A DNA stretch of 28,160 bases from assembly GCA_946478755.1 (NCBI GenBank), contig CAMLDJ010000043.1:1-28160 (forward strand), given 5' to 3'. A model generated the notes under the pieces. It made no database searches. It saw nothing but the letters and a program-made list of their open reading frames with translations, and was not told the DNA's origin. The DNA is from an uncultured Pedobacter sp. (GTDB taxonomy: Bacteria > Bacteroidota > Bacteroidia > Sphingobacteriales > Sphingobacteriaceae). The translations under genes were made by a program, and so were the position numbers. Below, piece after piece: positions 8,739 to 15,596 of this stretch (positions within the stretch are counted from its first letter, which is position 1; every line of letters begins with the position of its first letter).

Positions 8739-9192
8739 TCAAATTATTGTTGGTGTTAATTGATAAATTAGTTCACTCTTATCATATAAAATGCGGAGTG
8801 ACCATCCATCTTTTGGAAACTCTTCCCAGCCGTCCGTCTCTCTAGGCTTTGACAAGCGATCAACATATGAAACTGACTTATTTGCTTCTTTTTCAATTTT
8901 GAAAAGGAGTTGGGATATTGAGTCTTATTTCTCGTTTGTCGTCAATTACATTGCCTGTAAAATATTGTCTATTTTGAAGAAGCACTTCTTTTATGTAAAC
9001 GCTTTCGTTTTTTGCTCTAAAGCGTAAGTCAATCTGAAAATCATAATCTATTCTATCAACATTCCTAATTAGGAAATCGCTTTCAATTATTTCAAGTTTC
9101 GCTTTCTTGCCAAATTCTTTATAAATAGTTATACCTAGGTTAACTAATCCCAAAGTAAATCCTCCATATGCAGCTAAATCTTTTATATCCAT
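8739..9192 (-). pseudogene. Membrane-anchored hypothetical protein interrupted by a frameshift
   Basis: From ATG 9192 the frame reads MDIKDLAAYGGFTLGLVNLG, an N-terminal hydrophobic anchor, then an apparently soluble domain, and stops after 99 codons at 8893. The next frame continues at once with protein-like sequence (EKEANKSVSYVDRLSKP, then DGWEEFPKDGWSLRILYDKSELIYQL) to a TGA at 8739-8741. The switch falls in the A-rich stretch TTTTCAAAATTGAAAAAG near 8895, and a single-base change would restore one protein of about 150 residues. It may be a true frameshift mutation, a sequencing error or, less likely, programmed frameshifting. I do not recognise the family. It is the last gene of the AT-rich accessory tract and is followed directly by repeat element A. 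Confidence 0.7.
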
Positions 9193-9221
9193 ATTTCTTA
9201 AAGTGTTTGTGACTGTGTTAC

Positions 9222-9251
9222 GCCTAGCATTTTGCCAAGCGCTTGTTAGCG
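9222..9251 (-). repeat. attC-like element, truncated copy C
   Basis: In the minus direction this overlaps the stop codon of the membrane-protein gene (CGC TAA C). It starts GCTAACA and reaches GGCAAAATG, aligning with the start of copy B at 18 of 23 positions. It ends GCTAGGC, one base from the R' form GTTAGGC. A perfect palindrome CAAGCGCTTG lies at 9236-9245. Only the 5' part of the element seems to be present. Confidence 0.45.
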
Positions 9252-10250
9252 GTAGTTTTTTCGTCTATTTAATATTGTTGTCAGATTTAAAATTAATGGA
9301 AAGACCAAGAATACAAGCCAAATCATAGTATGTCTAGGCAATATTTGACACTTATGATTTAGCCAATAAATTGTACTAGTAAAAACAATGCAAAAAAGTG
9401 CATGTCCGACATTTGCTTGTTCGTCAGAGTAACGTTCAATATGATCTTTTTTATTTTCTTTAAGGTCGTTTTTATAATTGCCATTTTTGCTTGGTAAAAA
9501 AGCTACTAATAACATATAGTTTTGCATTATGTAGACAGCTGAAACTCCCAATAAAAAATATTGGATACCAATATAAAGTCCATCTGATAAATATTTTGAA
9601 CTTTCAATCTCAGGATTGCTAAACACACGAATGATGTTGTCAATCGCAAACGCAAACATTATAATAGTACTCCAAATACTTAATGTTAGTCTATTTATTT
9701 TTGAAAGTTGGATATGTGTCAATGCGTTTATTATGGAATAGATTGAAAGTACCAATCCAATTATCATTAAGGAAATTGAAAACCAGTTATGGTAATTTAT
9801 AAATCCGTAATCAAATGCCCAGTAGATTAATGAAATCGAAAGTAGCAACGTAATTCCTTCAGTTAATTTTGCAGTAACTCTGTCCTTGTGTACAATTCCA
9901 AAAAACAATGCAAAAATAAAAATGAAGAAATAGGGCCACATTTCTATATGGTTCTCAAAGTTGTATTGATGTTCGCGTTTACCAGGCAAAAAACTAACCA
10001 GACTGAATAGATAAGTTCCAACAAAAATTCCCATTACTGTTTTCCAGTTGTCCGAAACTCTAAAACTCTCAAAAAGAAGTCCTGCAAATAATGCAATTAA
10101 ACCAATTGAAAATAATTTTCCGTCGCTAATAGAAGCTCGGTAACCAATGTAAACTGTCAAAGTAAGTCCGATTATACCTGCAATAATTAAAAATGGTATC
10201 AAACTAATTCCAGCCGATTTCCTTTTTGTTTTTTTCTTTTTAAGTGTCAA
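9246..10250 (-). CDS. Polytopic membrane protein of unknown function
   Basis: A 334-residue protein, strongly AT-rich in codon use, with a lysine-rich N-terminus (TLKKKKTKRKSAG) and about eight hydrophobic segments, for example ISLIPFLIIAGIIGLTLTVY, WPYFFIFIFALFFGIV and HTMIWLVFLVFPLILNL. A hydrophilic loop of about 35 residues (SKNGNYKNDLKENKKD) sits near residue 260. No ATG is available near the start. The best start is the TTG at 10250, since a stop lies in frame two codons upstream. I do not recognise a family. It is bracketed by attC-like elements B and C, like a cassette gene, and lies in the accessory tract downstream of tRNA-Lys. Function unknown; being a real gene is well supported by the long open frame. 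Confidence 0.75.
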   Translation of the reverse strand: MTLKKKKTKRKSAGISLIPFLIIAGIIGLTLTVYIGYRASISDGKLFSIGLIALFAGLLFESFRVSDNWKTVMGIFVGTYLFSLVSFLPGKREHQYNFENHIEMWPYFFIFIFALFFGIVHKDRVTAKLTEGITLLLSISLIYWAFDYGFINYHNWFSISLMIIGLVLSIYSIINALTHIQLSKINRLTLSIWSTIIMFAFAIDNIIRVFSNPEIESSKYLSDGLYIGIQYFLLGVSAVYIMQNYMLLVAFLPSKNGNYKNDLKENKKDHIERYSDEQANVGHALFCIVFTSTIYWLNHKCQILPRHTMIWLVFLVFPLILNLTTILNRRKNYR

Positions 10251-10273
10251 TTTTCAGGTCGTTTTAAAATTAC

Positions 10274-10405
10274 CGCTAATAGTTTTCAGCTTGCGAAGTG
10301 GTGGAGATCGAAGCAATAAAGTTCTATTTTGCACAAAAGTCCAATCGAGCAACTGCCGTTGAGTTCTGCACTAAACTCGACATTTTGCTAAACTGATGTT
10401 AGCTG
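10274..10405 (-). repeat. attC-like non-coding element, copy B
   Basis: About 130 bp lying between the end of the ATPase/unknown-protein remnants and the start of the membrane-protein gene. In the minus direction it opens with GCTAACA (10403-10397), about ten bases after a stop codon, and closes with ATTAGCG. The two ends are imperfectly complementary (GCTAAC...GTTTAGC against GCTAAT...TTTTCAGC). Its centre at 10307-10348 is homologous to copy A. Size, position after a stop and complementary ends with AAC/GTT-like cores are reminiscent of large integron attC sites, but no integrase is in the window. Confidence 0.6.
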
Positions 10406-10414
10406 TAGCTTTTT

Positions 10415-10648
10415 TTATTTTTCAAGTTGTAATGCTGTTTTAATCAAGTCAATTTCAAGTTGAGACAATTCAACGTCCCAAAAATTCAACGAAGTCAATT
10501 TGGTTTTTAAAATATCATATTCAGTGTCAGTTAAAATTACTGTGGCAGATGTTGCAGAATAGATAGAGGTTGGAAGCCCTTCTCTCATAAGGTCTTTTGT
10601 TCCATTCTGTTGATAGTGAACCTCGTATTGTTTCTCTAGCAAATTCAT
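10415..10648 (-). pseudogene. C-terminal remnant of an unrecognised protein, out of frame with the ATPase fragment
   Basis: A 77-codon frame overlapping the end of the AAA fragment. Its composition from about VHYQQNGTKDLMREGLP through LTDTEYDILKTKLTSLNFW to the C-terminus LIKTALQLEK looks more protein-like than the overlapping frame. It can be joined to the ATPase frame by removing one base from the A7 run near 10658, or it may be the tail of another gene joined by deletion. No family recognised. Its stop is followed after about ten bases by element B. Confidence 0.45.
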
Positions 10649-11042
10649 TGATATTTTTTTGAGGGTCTGTGCTTAATGAAGCTAAGTGTTGATAAGGAAT
10701 ATCTCGGTGTGTCTTAAATACAATTACATCATTAGAGTTGTTATAAAACCCATGCGAATTATTAAAAGTTTTTTCATTGGGGTGAAAAGAACTTACATCA
10801 AAAGAATTCTTCTGTGTATTTCCATTAATTAATATATCTATTGACCAATTGCCATTTTTTAAACCAGCAGTTCTTTTTACGGAAGTATCGCTTATACCAA
10901 ATGATTGAGCTAAACAATCTAAAATTGTCGTTTTGCCAATTCCATTTTGTCCACAAATAATATTGAAATGATTGTCAAACGTAAGTTCCAAATTTTTAAC
11001 AGGTCCAATACCTGTGATTTTTATGTTATTTATTTTTAGCAT
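10527..11042 (-). pseudogene. Truncated AAA/SMC-like ATPase, N-terminal part only
   Basis: The 171-residue frame opens as an AAA ATPase of the RecF/SMC-like type (MLKINNIKITGIGPVKNLEL), with a perfect Walker A at about residues 34-41 (GQNGIGKT) and the following TILDCLAQSF helix. After about residue 135 the sequence loses protein character and ends without signature motif, Walker B or D-loop. Complete relatives are usually several hundred residues, so this is probably a deletion and frameshift remnant. The start ATG overlaps the stop of the upstream fragment by ATGCTAA (11036-11042). Relatives occur in defence-linked ATPase/nuclease systems, but nothing left here could act that way. Confidence 0.65.
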
Positions 11043-11287
11043 CTTCTATTTGTAGCTCGACCTAATCCTTGGCCTTTAATTGGGACATACATTCTTGCTA
11101 AAAGATATTTTGAGGAATCAAATTCATCTTCAATAAATACAAAGTCTTCATAATTACCTATTTCTTCTCCATCCTCAAGGTATGAGATTTCAGATTGATC
11201 ATTGATACGAATTGTCATAGTCTTTCCATTAGAAAGTTCGTAGATTCTCTCATTATCGTTTTCTTTTAATAATATTGCTCGTGCCAT
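11036..11287 (-). pseudogene. GNAT-like acetyltransferase fragment, C-terminally truncated
   Basis: From the ATG at 11287 the product is 83 residues (MARAILLKENDNERIYELSN...). A longer frame upstream to 11359 is open but starts with unlikely sequence. The last part, LLARMYVPIKGQGLGRAT, resembles the beta4-alpha3 acetyl-CoA binding segment of GNAT enzymes (R-x-x-G-x-G/A), after which the rest of a GNAT domain should follow. Instead it stops at NRRC, overlapping the ATPase start. I infer a deletion that joined a broken GNAT-like gene to a broken ATPase gene. It could alternatively be an intact small protein of unknown type. Confidence 0.5.
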
Positions 11288-11728
11288 TTTTTTGAGTAGA
11301 GTTTTTTTATTAATTGGATTAGATTCGTGTCTCTGTGATATAATTGCCACTAAGTACATTTTTAACGCAATACCATTTCGCCAATTAAATCAATTAAATA
11401 CTATATCCGAATTGCGTAAAAATAATGTCTAAATATATTAAAAACCTGAATATTAAAAATATAGAAATAGTGAAATTCATAATTGGCGAAACAAAAAATA
11501 TTTTTTTTTCAATCAATATGGATAACGAAAGAATAGTTGCAGTTTTTGTCAAGGTATTCACTTGCAGCGATATTCTCCTAGCACAATTAAGTCTTATAAA
11601 GAATGTGTAAAACTCTTTTTGCAGTCGATGCAACATATAATTTTACAGTACGAAAACTGACAGCAATATTGCCAGTAAAACTAAAAAAACCTTGCAATCT
11701 ATTGATTTGCAAAGTTTTAATTTTAATC
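11288..11728. other. AT-rich intergenic region between accessory tract and tRNA-Lys repeat
   Basis: This stretch contains interleaved inverted repeats (annotated at 11365-11491). There is a 61-codon plus-strand frame at 11425-11610 (MSKYIKNLNIKNIEIVKF...) with no recognisable family and extreme AT bias; I do not call it a gene. An opposing minus-strand frame over the same bases is equally unconvincing. Nothing else is recognised. Confidence 0.4.
11365..11491. repeat. Two interleaved inverted repeats
   Basis: Arm pair one is ACGCAAT (11365-11371) with ATTGCGT (11411-11417). Arm pair two is TTTCGCCAATTA (11376-11387) with TAATTGGCGAAA (11480-11491), 12 bp perfect. The order a1-b1-a2-b2 means the helices cross, as in a pseudoknot or mutually exclusive hairpins. 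No target-site duplication is visible outside the 12-bp arms, so a miniature transposable element is not established. Confidence 0.55.
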
Positions 11729-11747
11729 TGGTGATCCCGCTGGGATT
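11729..11747 (-). repeat. Duplicate of the tRNA-Lys 3' end (attachment-site-like)
   Basis: TGGTGATCCCGCTGGGATT occurs here and again at 11863-11881, where it forms the 3' end of the tRNA-Lys gene including CCA, acceptor strand and part of the T-stem. Exactly 19 bp match; flanking bases differ. The copy lies downstream of the tRNA on its own strand, as expected for attL/attR created by integration at a tRNA 3' end. No integrase gene is in the window. Confidence 0.7.
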
Positions 11748-11836
11748 TTTCGCTCGCACCAGCCAGGCACATGCCCACTCAAGAGGAAGTTCGAACCCGG
11801 CCTGCCCTTCTGTTCGAATCCAATTCATATAAAACT

Positions 11837-11861
11837 AAAAAAGCCACCTGTTTGGTGGCTT
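11837..11861 (-). terminator. Rho-independent terminator of tRNA-Lys
   Basis: In the minus direction, directly after the CCA end, AAGCCACC pairs with GGTGGCTT (8 bp, loop of five), followed by a T-run (the A-run at 11837-11842 on the plus strand). Confidence 0.85.
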
Positions 11862-11862
11862 T

Positions 11863-11938
11863 TGGTGATCCCGCTGGGATTCGAACCCAGGACCACTACA
11901 TTAAAAGTGTAATGCTCTACCAGCTGAGCTACGGAATC
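11863..11938 (-). tRNA. tRNA-Lys (anticodon TTT)
   Basis: The reverse complement folds into a full cloverleaf. The acceptor stem is GATTCCG with CGGGATC (one T-G pair). The D-arm is GCTCAGCTGGTAGAGC. The anticodon stem is TTACA with TGTAG around the loop CTTTTAA, giving anticodon TTT. The T-arm is CTGGG-TTCGAAT-CCCAG. The discriminator is A and the CCA is encoded. It is flanked by a Bacteroidota-type promoter and its own terminator. Its 3' end is duplicated at 11729-11747. Confidence 0.97.
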
Positions 11939-11959
11939 ATCTCCTGTTTGAAGAGGGTG

Positions 11960-11991
11960 CAAAGATAGAATTTTAAATTTATTCTGCTAAA
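11960..11991 (-). promoter_or_regulatory. Bacteroidota sigma-ABfr-type promoter of tRNA-Lys
   Basis: On the minus strand TATCTTTG (11967-11960) matches the -7 box TAnnTTTG exactly. TTTA (11991-11988) lies 20 bp upstream in the position of the -33 TTTG element. The tRNA 5' end is 21 bp downstream of the -7 box. This is the clearest promoter in the window and supports the phylum assignment. Confidence 0.8.
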
Positions 11992-12186
11992 TTAAATTAA
12001 AAAAAATTTAGCGTTACCATTTAATCAACTTATAACCAGTAATATCATTTATAATCATTATTAGAAAAAGACCAGCATACCTCTCTTAGCCCATCAAAGA
12101 TTTCAGTTTTTACCATGCCAGTCCCTCTTCCCTGCTACAAATTTGGATTCTCCAAGCAGCGAAATTGTGGCAACAACTTCACAGGT

Positions 12187-12276
12187 GTAAACATTGTACT
12201 CCTCCGGGCCGTAAACTTTGTAAACCTCTTAACAGTTTACTGTTTTTAAGCGTGAAATTTTTGTAAACATTTACAA
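12187..12276 (+). promoter_or_regulatory. Operator-like repeat cluster upstream of the exopolysaccharide operon
   Basis: Five copies of GTAAAC or its complement lie within about 82 bases (12187, 12211, 12220, inverted at 12235, and 12263). Two form palindromes: AACAGT-TT-ACTGTT (12231-12244) and TTGTAAA-CA-TTTACAA (12261-12276). The cluster ends 106 bp before the wza-like start. Repeated, partly palindromic motifs in this position suggest binding by a dimeric regulator controlling the operon. I find no perfect TAnnTTTG box between the cluster and the gene. The rest of the 11992-12382 gap shows nothing further. Confidence 0.5.
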
Positions 12277-12382
12277 TTTGAGATACAACATGGTTAAGCC
12301 CACATCTCCTGGTGTATTATTTATATAACTTTATTCAACAAATTAAACAATATCATTTAGTGAAATTATTTACCTGTACGAA

Positions 12383-13150
12383 ATGAGAAAATTATATTTT
12401 GCTTTATCAATCTCGCTGGTATTCCTGAGCTGCTCACCGCAACGAAACCTAGTATACTTCAGCAACCTGTCAAAAGTTTCCCAAAGCCAGATCGGCAATC
12501 TGCCGGAACTGAAACTTCAAAAAAACGATCAGATCAGTATATCGCTGACAAGTTTAAACACAGAATATGATGTATTATTTGCAAATGCCACGAGCGCTAG
12601 CATGGTAAGTGGTCCTAACAATAATTCGATATATGGAAAGTCTGGGTATAGGGTAAACAACAAGGGAATGATCACCCTGCCACGCATAGGGGACATCAGA
12701 GTTGAAGGATTAAGCATCGAAGAGGTACAGAGCCTGGTGACAAAAGAACTCAGAAAACAAATTAAAGAGCCCATCGTTACCGCACAATTGATCAATTTTA
12801 AAATCACCGTAATTGGTGAAGTAAACCACCCTGCTTCAGTAAGTATTCCCGGCGATGAGCTCAATTTACTTGAAGCCCTGGGAATGGCTGGCGACATGAC
12901 GGTTTATGGAAAAAGGGATAATGTACTGGTCATCCGCGAAACAAACGGCGTACGTGATATGGTAAGGCTTAACCTTAATGATAAAAACATATTTGAGTCG
13001 CCATATTTTCACTTAAAACAGAACGACATCGTTTATGTGGAGCCTGACAAATCGAAAGAAAAGACCTACAGTTCGAACAACCGCGCACTACCAATCATAA
13101 CCGCCTGCATATCAGCCGTAGCTGTACTGGCAACTGCATTAATAAGATAA
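12383..13150 (+). CDS. Wza/BexD-like polysaccharide export outer-membrane lipoprotein
   Basis: A 255-residue lipoprotein with signal peptide and lipobox ending at Cys17 (LVFLSC). The residues after Cys (SPQRN) lack an acidic surface-export signal, consistent with a periplasm-facing outer-membrane position. Residues about 40-125 form the polysaccharide export domain (LQKNDQISISLTSLN, GMITLPRIGDIRVEGLSIEEVQSLV). An SLBB-type domain follows (about 130-205, TVIGEVNHPASVSIPGDELNLLEALGMAGD). The C-terminus carries a single hydrophobic helix (ALPIITACISAVAVLATALIR). It would form the outer-membrane channel for polymer export with the Wzc-like protein encoded 26 bp downstream. It is the first gene of the rightward arm. 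Confidence 0.93.
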   Translation: MRKLYFALSISLVFLSCSPQRNLVYFSNLSKVSQSQIGNLPELKLQKNDQISISLTSLNTEYDVLFANATSASMVSGPNNNSIYGKSGYRVNNKGMITLPRIGDIRVEGLSIEEVQSLVTKELRKQIKEPIVTAQLINFKITVIGEVNHPASVSIPGDELNLLEALGMAGDMTVYGKRDNVLVIRETNGVRDMVRLNLNDKNIFESPYFHLKQNDIVYVEPDKSKEKTYSSNNRALPIITACISAVAVLATALIR

Positions 13151-13176
13151 TAGATTTCAATAGTAATTATAAAGAC

Positions 13177-15483
13177 ATGAACCCTTCCTATCAAAAACCA
13201 ACCATGGTCGAGAACCTGAAAGAAATTGGACAAAAGTACCTGAAATACTGGTATGTATTTGCACTATGTATTGGATTAAGTATTACAGGGGCCTACGTAT
13301 ATTTACAAACTATTCCAGTAAGATTTAAAGTAAGCAGTACTTTATTGGTGGAAGACGATAAGAAAGGAGATGGTGAATTAAAAGAATCGGCCTTTACCGA
13401 TCTCAATATGTTCAGGACAGCCCGCAAAGCAGATAATGAGATGGAAGCGCTCCGTTCCAGAGACCTGATTCTTAAAACATTAAAAAGCCTTTCTTTGGAA
13501 ACTTCTTATTTTAAAAAAGGCCTGCTATCGGATGTGGAACTATATGGAAATAAAATACCTGTAAAGGTTAAGGTAATTGGAATAAATGCTTCCGGATACC
13601 GTAAAAAATTAGCCATCAGCCCATTAAATAAAAACGGGTTTATCTTAACTGACGGAAAGCAACGCTGGGTATTGCCTTACGAAGAAGTGATACGGAAACC
13701 GGGGTATAAAATAATAGTGAGCAAAGGACCGGCGAACGATAAATTTACAGGCACGCTTCTGGTTAAGTTTAGAAATCTTAACCTAATGGCCGAAGGGTAC
13801 AACCTGGCTGGCCTGACGATTCTTCCTGTTGTAAAAGAGGCGAATACGATCAAGATCAGTCTTAATGACAATATCCCCCAAAGGGGCGTAGATATATTGA
13901 CTAAGCTTATTGATACCTATAATGAAGAAAATGTGATCAGGAAGAATGCCATTGCAGTAAATACAATCAACTTTATAGACAAGAGACTGAAGTACTTAAG
14001 CGAAGACTTATCTGTTGTTGAGCAGGATGTTGAAAACTACAAGCAGAACAATATGATTACAGATGTGGGTATGGAAGCACAAATGAACGTCACAAAATCA
14101 GGTGAATATAGTCAGATGTTGTCTTTCACAAATGTACAACTTGGCGTACTAGCTTCACTGGAGAGGTATCTCAGTAACAACAATTTAAATCTCGTACCCA
14201 GCTCTTTAAGCATCAATAACCTAACGTTAAACGAATTGACCAGCAAATATAACAATTTGCAGCAGGAAAGAATCAGGATGTTGCGGACTTCAGAGGAGGG
14301 AAATCCTTTGGTGCAGAACATCACGGCACAATTAATCAGTCTGAAAGCAAACATCCAGGAAAACCTTCAGAACATAAAGAAAGGTTTACTGATTGAGCGG
14401 AACAACCTGCAGGCAATGAGTTCGAAATTCAATTCCAAGATCCGAATGGTGCCTGCCGTGGAACGTGGCATACAGGTAAGAAGCAGGGAACAAAGCGTAA
14501 AAGCCGGCTTATACAAATATTTGCTGCAAAAAAGGGAGGAAACGACTTTGTCCCTTTCGGGAACATTGCCAACTTCTCAGATCATCGACAAGCCTGCTTC
14601 CAGTAGTATCCCTGTATCGCCGAAAAAAGAACTCATATACCTTGGCGCCTGTTTCTTAGGTTGTTTTTTACCGGGAATGGTCATTTACGGGCGGTCGGCA
14701 TTAAACAACAAGGTTAAAGACGTAAATGACATCCAATTACTTACGGGCGCACCGGTATTGGGCGTATTAAACCACCTCAAAAAAAATGAGGCATCTGTAA
14801 TAGAACACAATAGCCGGTCTACCATTTCTGAGTTATTTCGATACATCAGAAGCAACCTGCATTTTATGAATTCCGGCTCGCCAGATCAGGTCATGTTGAT
14901 TACTTCCTGTATGAAAAATGAAGGAAAAACGTTTTTTGCGATCAACCTTGGAATAACCCTTGCCTCGGTAAATAAGCAGGTAGTATTACTCGAATTCGAT
15001 ATGCGGGAGCCCCAGCTGCTTCAAAAGATGAACCTCAGCTCTAAAACAGGTATTACAGATTATTTATTGCAAGATACATTCACGATAGATGATCTTATTG
15101 CGAACTCAAGAAATTACCACAACGTGCTGGTTGTTGATTGCGGTCCCGTACCACAAAATCCGGCAGAACTCATGATGCATCCAAAAATCGGGCAAATGAT
15201 TGAAGAATTAAAGTCCAGATTTGATTATGTGATCATTGACACTGCCCCTGTTGGACAGGTAGCCGATGCCTTCAGCCTCTCGCCTTATACAGACCTGAGC
15301 ATATACCTGGTGCGTTATAATTATACCGATAAATTGCAGCTAAATGTATTAAAGGATATATTATACTATAAGAAATTGACTAACCCTTTGGTTGTTTTTA
15401 ACGATGCGAAGCCTGAAAGTAATGCGACATACGGATATGGCGGCTTCGGTTATGGCTACGGTTTGGAATTATCAAGAAACTAA
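13177..15483 (+). CDS. Wzc-like chain-length regulator fused to a BY-type tyrosine kinase
   Basis: A 768-residue inner-membrane protein that controls polymer length and links polymerisation to export. An N-terminal transmembrane helix (about 30-50) precedes a large periplasmic Wzz/GumC-type region with coiled-coil character (about 265-460). A second helix follows (about 483-505, LIYLGACFLGCFLPGMVIYG). The cytoplasmic kinase has Walker A SCMKNEGKT (about 576-584), Walker A' LLEFDMREP (about 603-611) and Walker B YVIIDTAP (about 683-690). A C-terminal tyrosine cluster (YGYGGFGYGYG) would be autophosphorylated. Both kinase and chain-length domains are in one chain, as in proteobacterial Wzc. No separate phosphatase is visible in the window. 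Confidence 0.95.
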   Translation: MNPSYQKPTMVENLKEIGQKYLKYWYVFALCIGLSITGAYVYLQTIPVRFKVSSTLLVEDDKKGDGELKESAFTDLNMFRTARKADNEMEALRSRDLILKTLKSLSLETSYFKKGLLSDVELYGNKIPVKVKVIGINASGYRKKLAISPLNKNGFILTDGKQRWVLPYEEVIRKPGYKIIVSKGPANDKFTGTLLVKFRNLNLMAEGYNLAGLTILPVVKEANTIKISLNDNIPQRGVDILTKLIDTYNEENVIRKNAIAVNTINFIDKRLKYLSEDLSVVEQDVENYKQNNMITDVGMEAQMNVTKSGEYSQMLSFTNVQLGVLASLERYLSNNNLNLVPSSLSINNLTLNELTSKYNNLQQERIRMLRTSEEGNPLVQNITAQLISLKANIQENLQNIKKGLLIERNNLQAMSSKFNSKIRMVPAVERGIQVRSREQSVKAGLYKYLLQKREETTLSLSGTLPTSQIIDKPASSSIPVSPKKELIYLGACFLGCFLPGMVIYGRSALNNKVKDVNDIQLLTGAPVLGVLNHLKKNEASVIEHNSRSTISELFRYIRSNLHFMNSGSPDQVMLITSCMKNEGKTFFAINLGITLASVNKQVVLLEFDMREPQLLQKMNLSSKTGITDYLLQDTFTIDDLIANSRNYHNVLVVDCGPVPQNPAELMMHPKIGQMIEELKSRFDYVIIDTAPVGQVADAFSLSPYTDLSIYLVRYNYTDKLQLNVLKDILYYKKLTNPLVVFNDAKPESNATYGYGGFGYGYGLELSRN

Positions 15484-15596
15484 AAGAATCATCCCCCGAT
15501 TAAGCATTGAATTATTTGTCATGTAAGTGATGTAGCGAAGCTCTGCGCCGATACTATTAACCTTACTGTGTTCCGTGGTAATTTAAATTTCTCGAT

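Noticed and set aside
8791..9027. 78-codon plus-strand frame
   Set aside because: It overlaps the frameshift junction of the minus-strand gene, whose two frames give better protein-like sequence.
8595..10405. CRISPR array
   Set aside because: The repeated blocks are more than 1 kb apart with genes between them and diverge by about a quarter in the core; no regular spacer pattern exists.
10527..11042. Functional anti-phage ATPase system
   Set aside because: The ATPase lacks everything after Walker A and has no intact nuclease or effector beside it.
11376..11491. Miniature transposable element with 12-bp terminal repeats
   Set aside because: No target-site duplication outside the arms and no second copy in the window; kept only as an inverted-repeat observation.
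11425..11610. 61-codon plus-strand frame beginning MSKYIKNLNIKN
   Set aside because: Extreme AT bias, no recognisable motif and an equally long frame opposite; not enough to call a gene.
11771..11968. 65-codon plus-strand frame containing GDPAGIRTQD
   Set aside because: It runs antisense across the tRNA-Lys gene; this peptide is a common artefact of translating tRNA complements.
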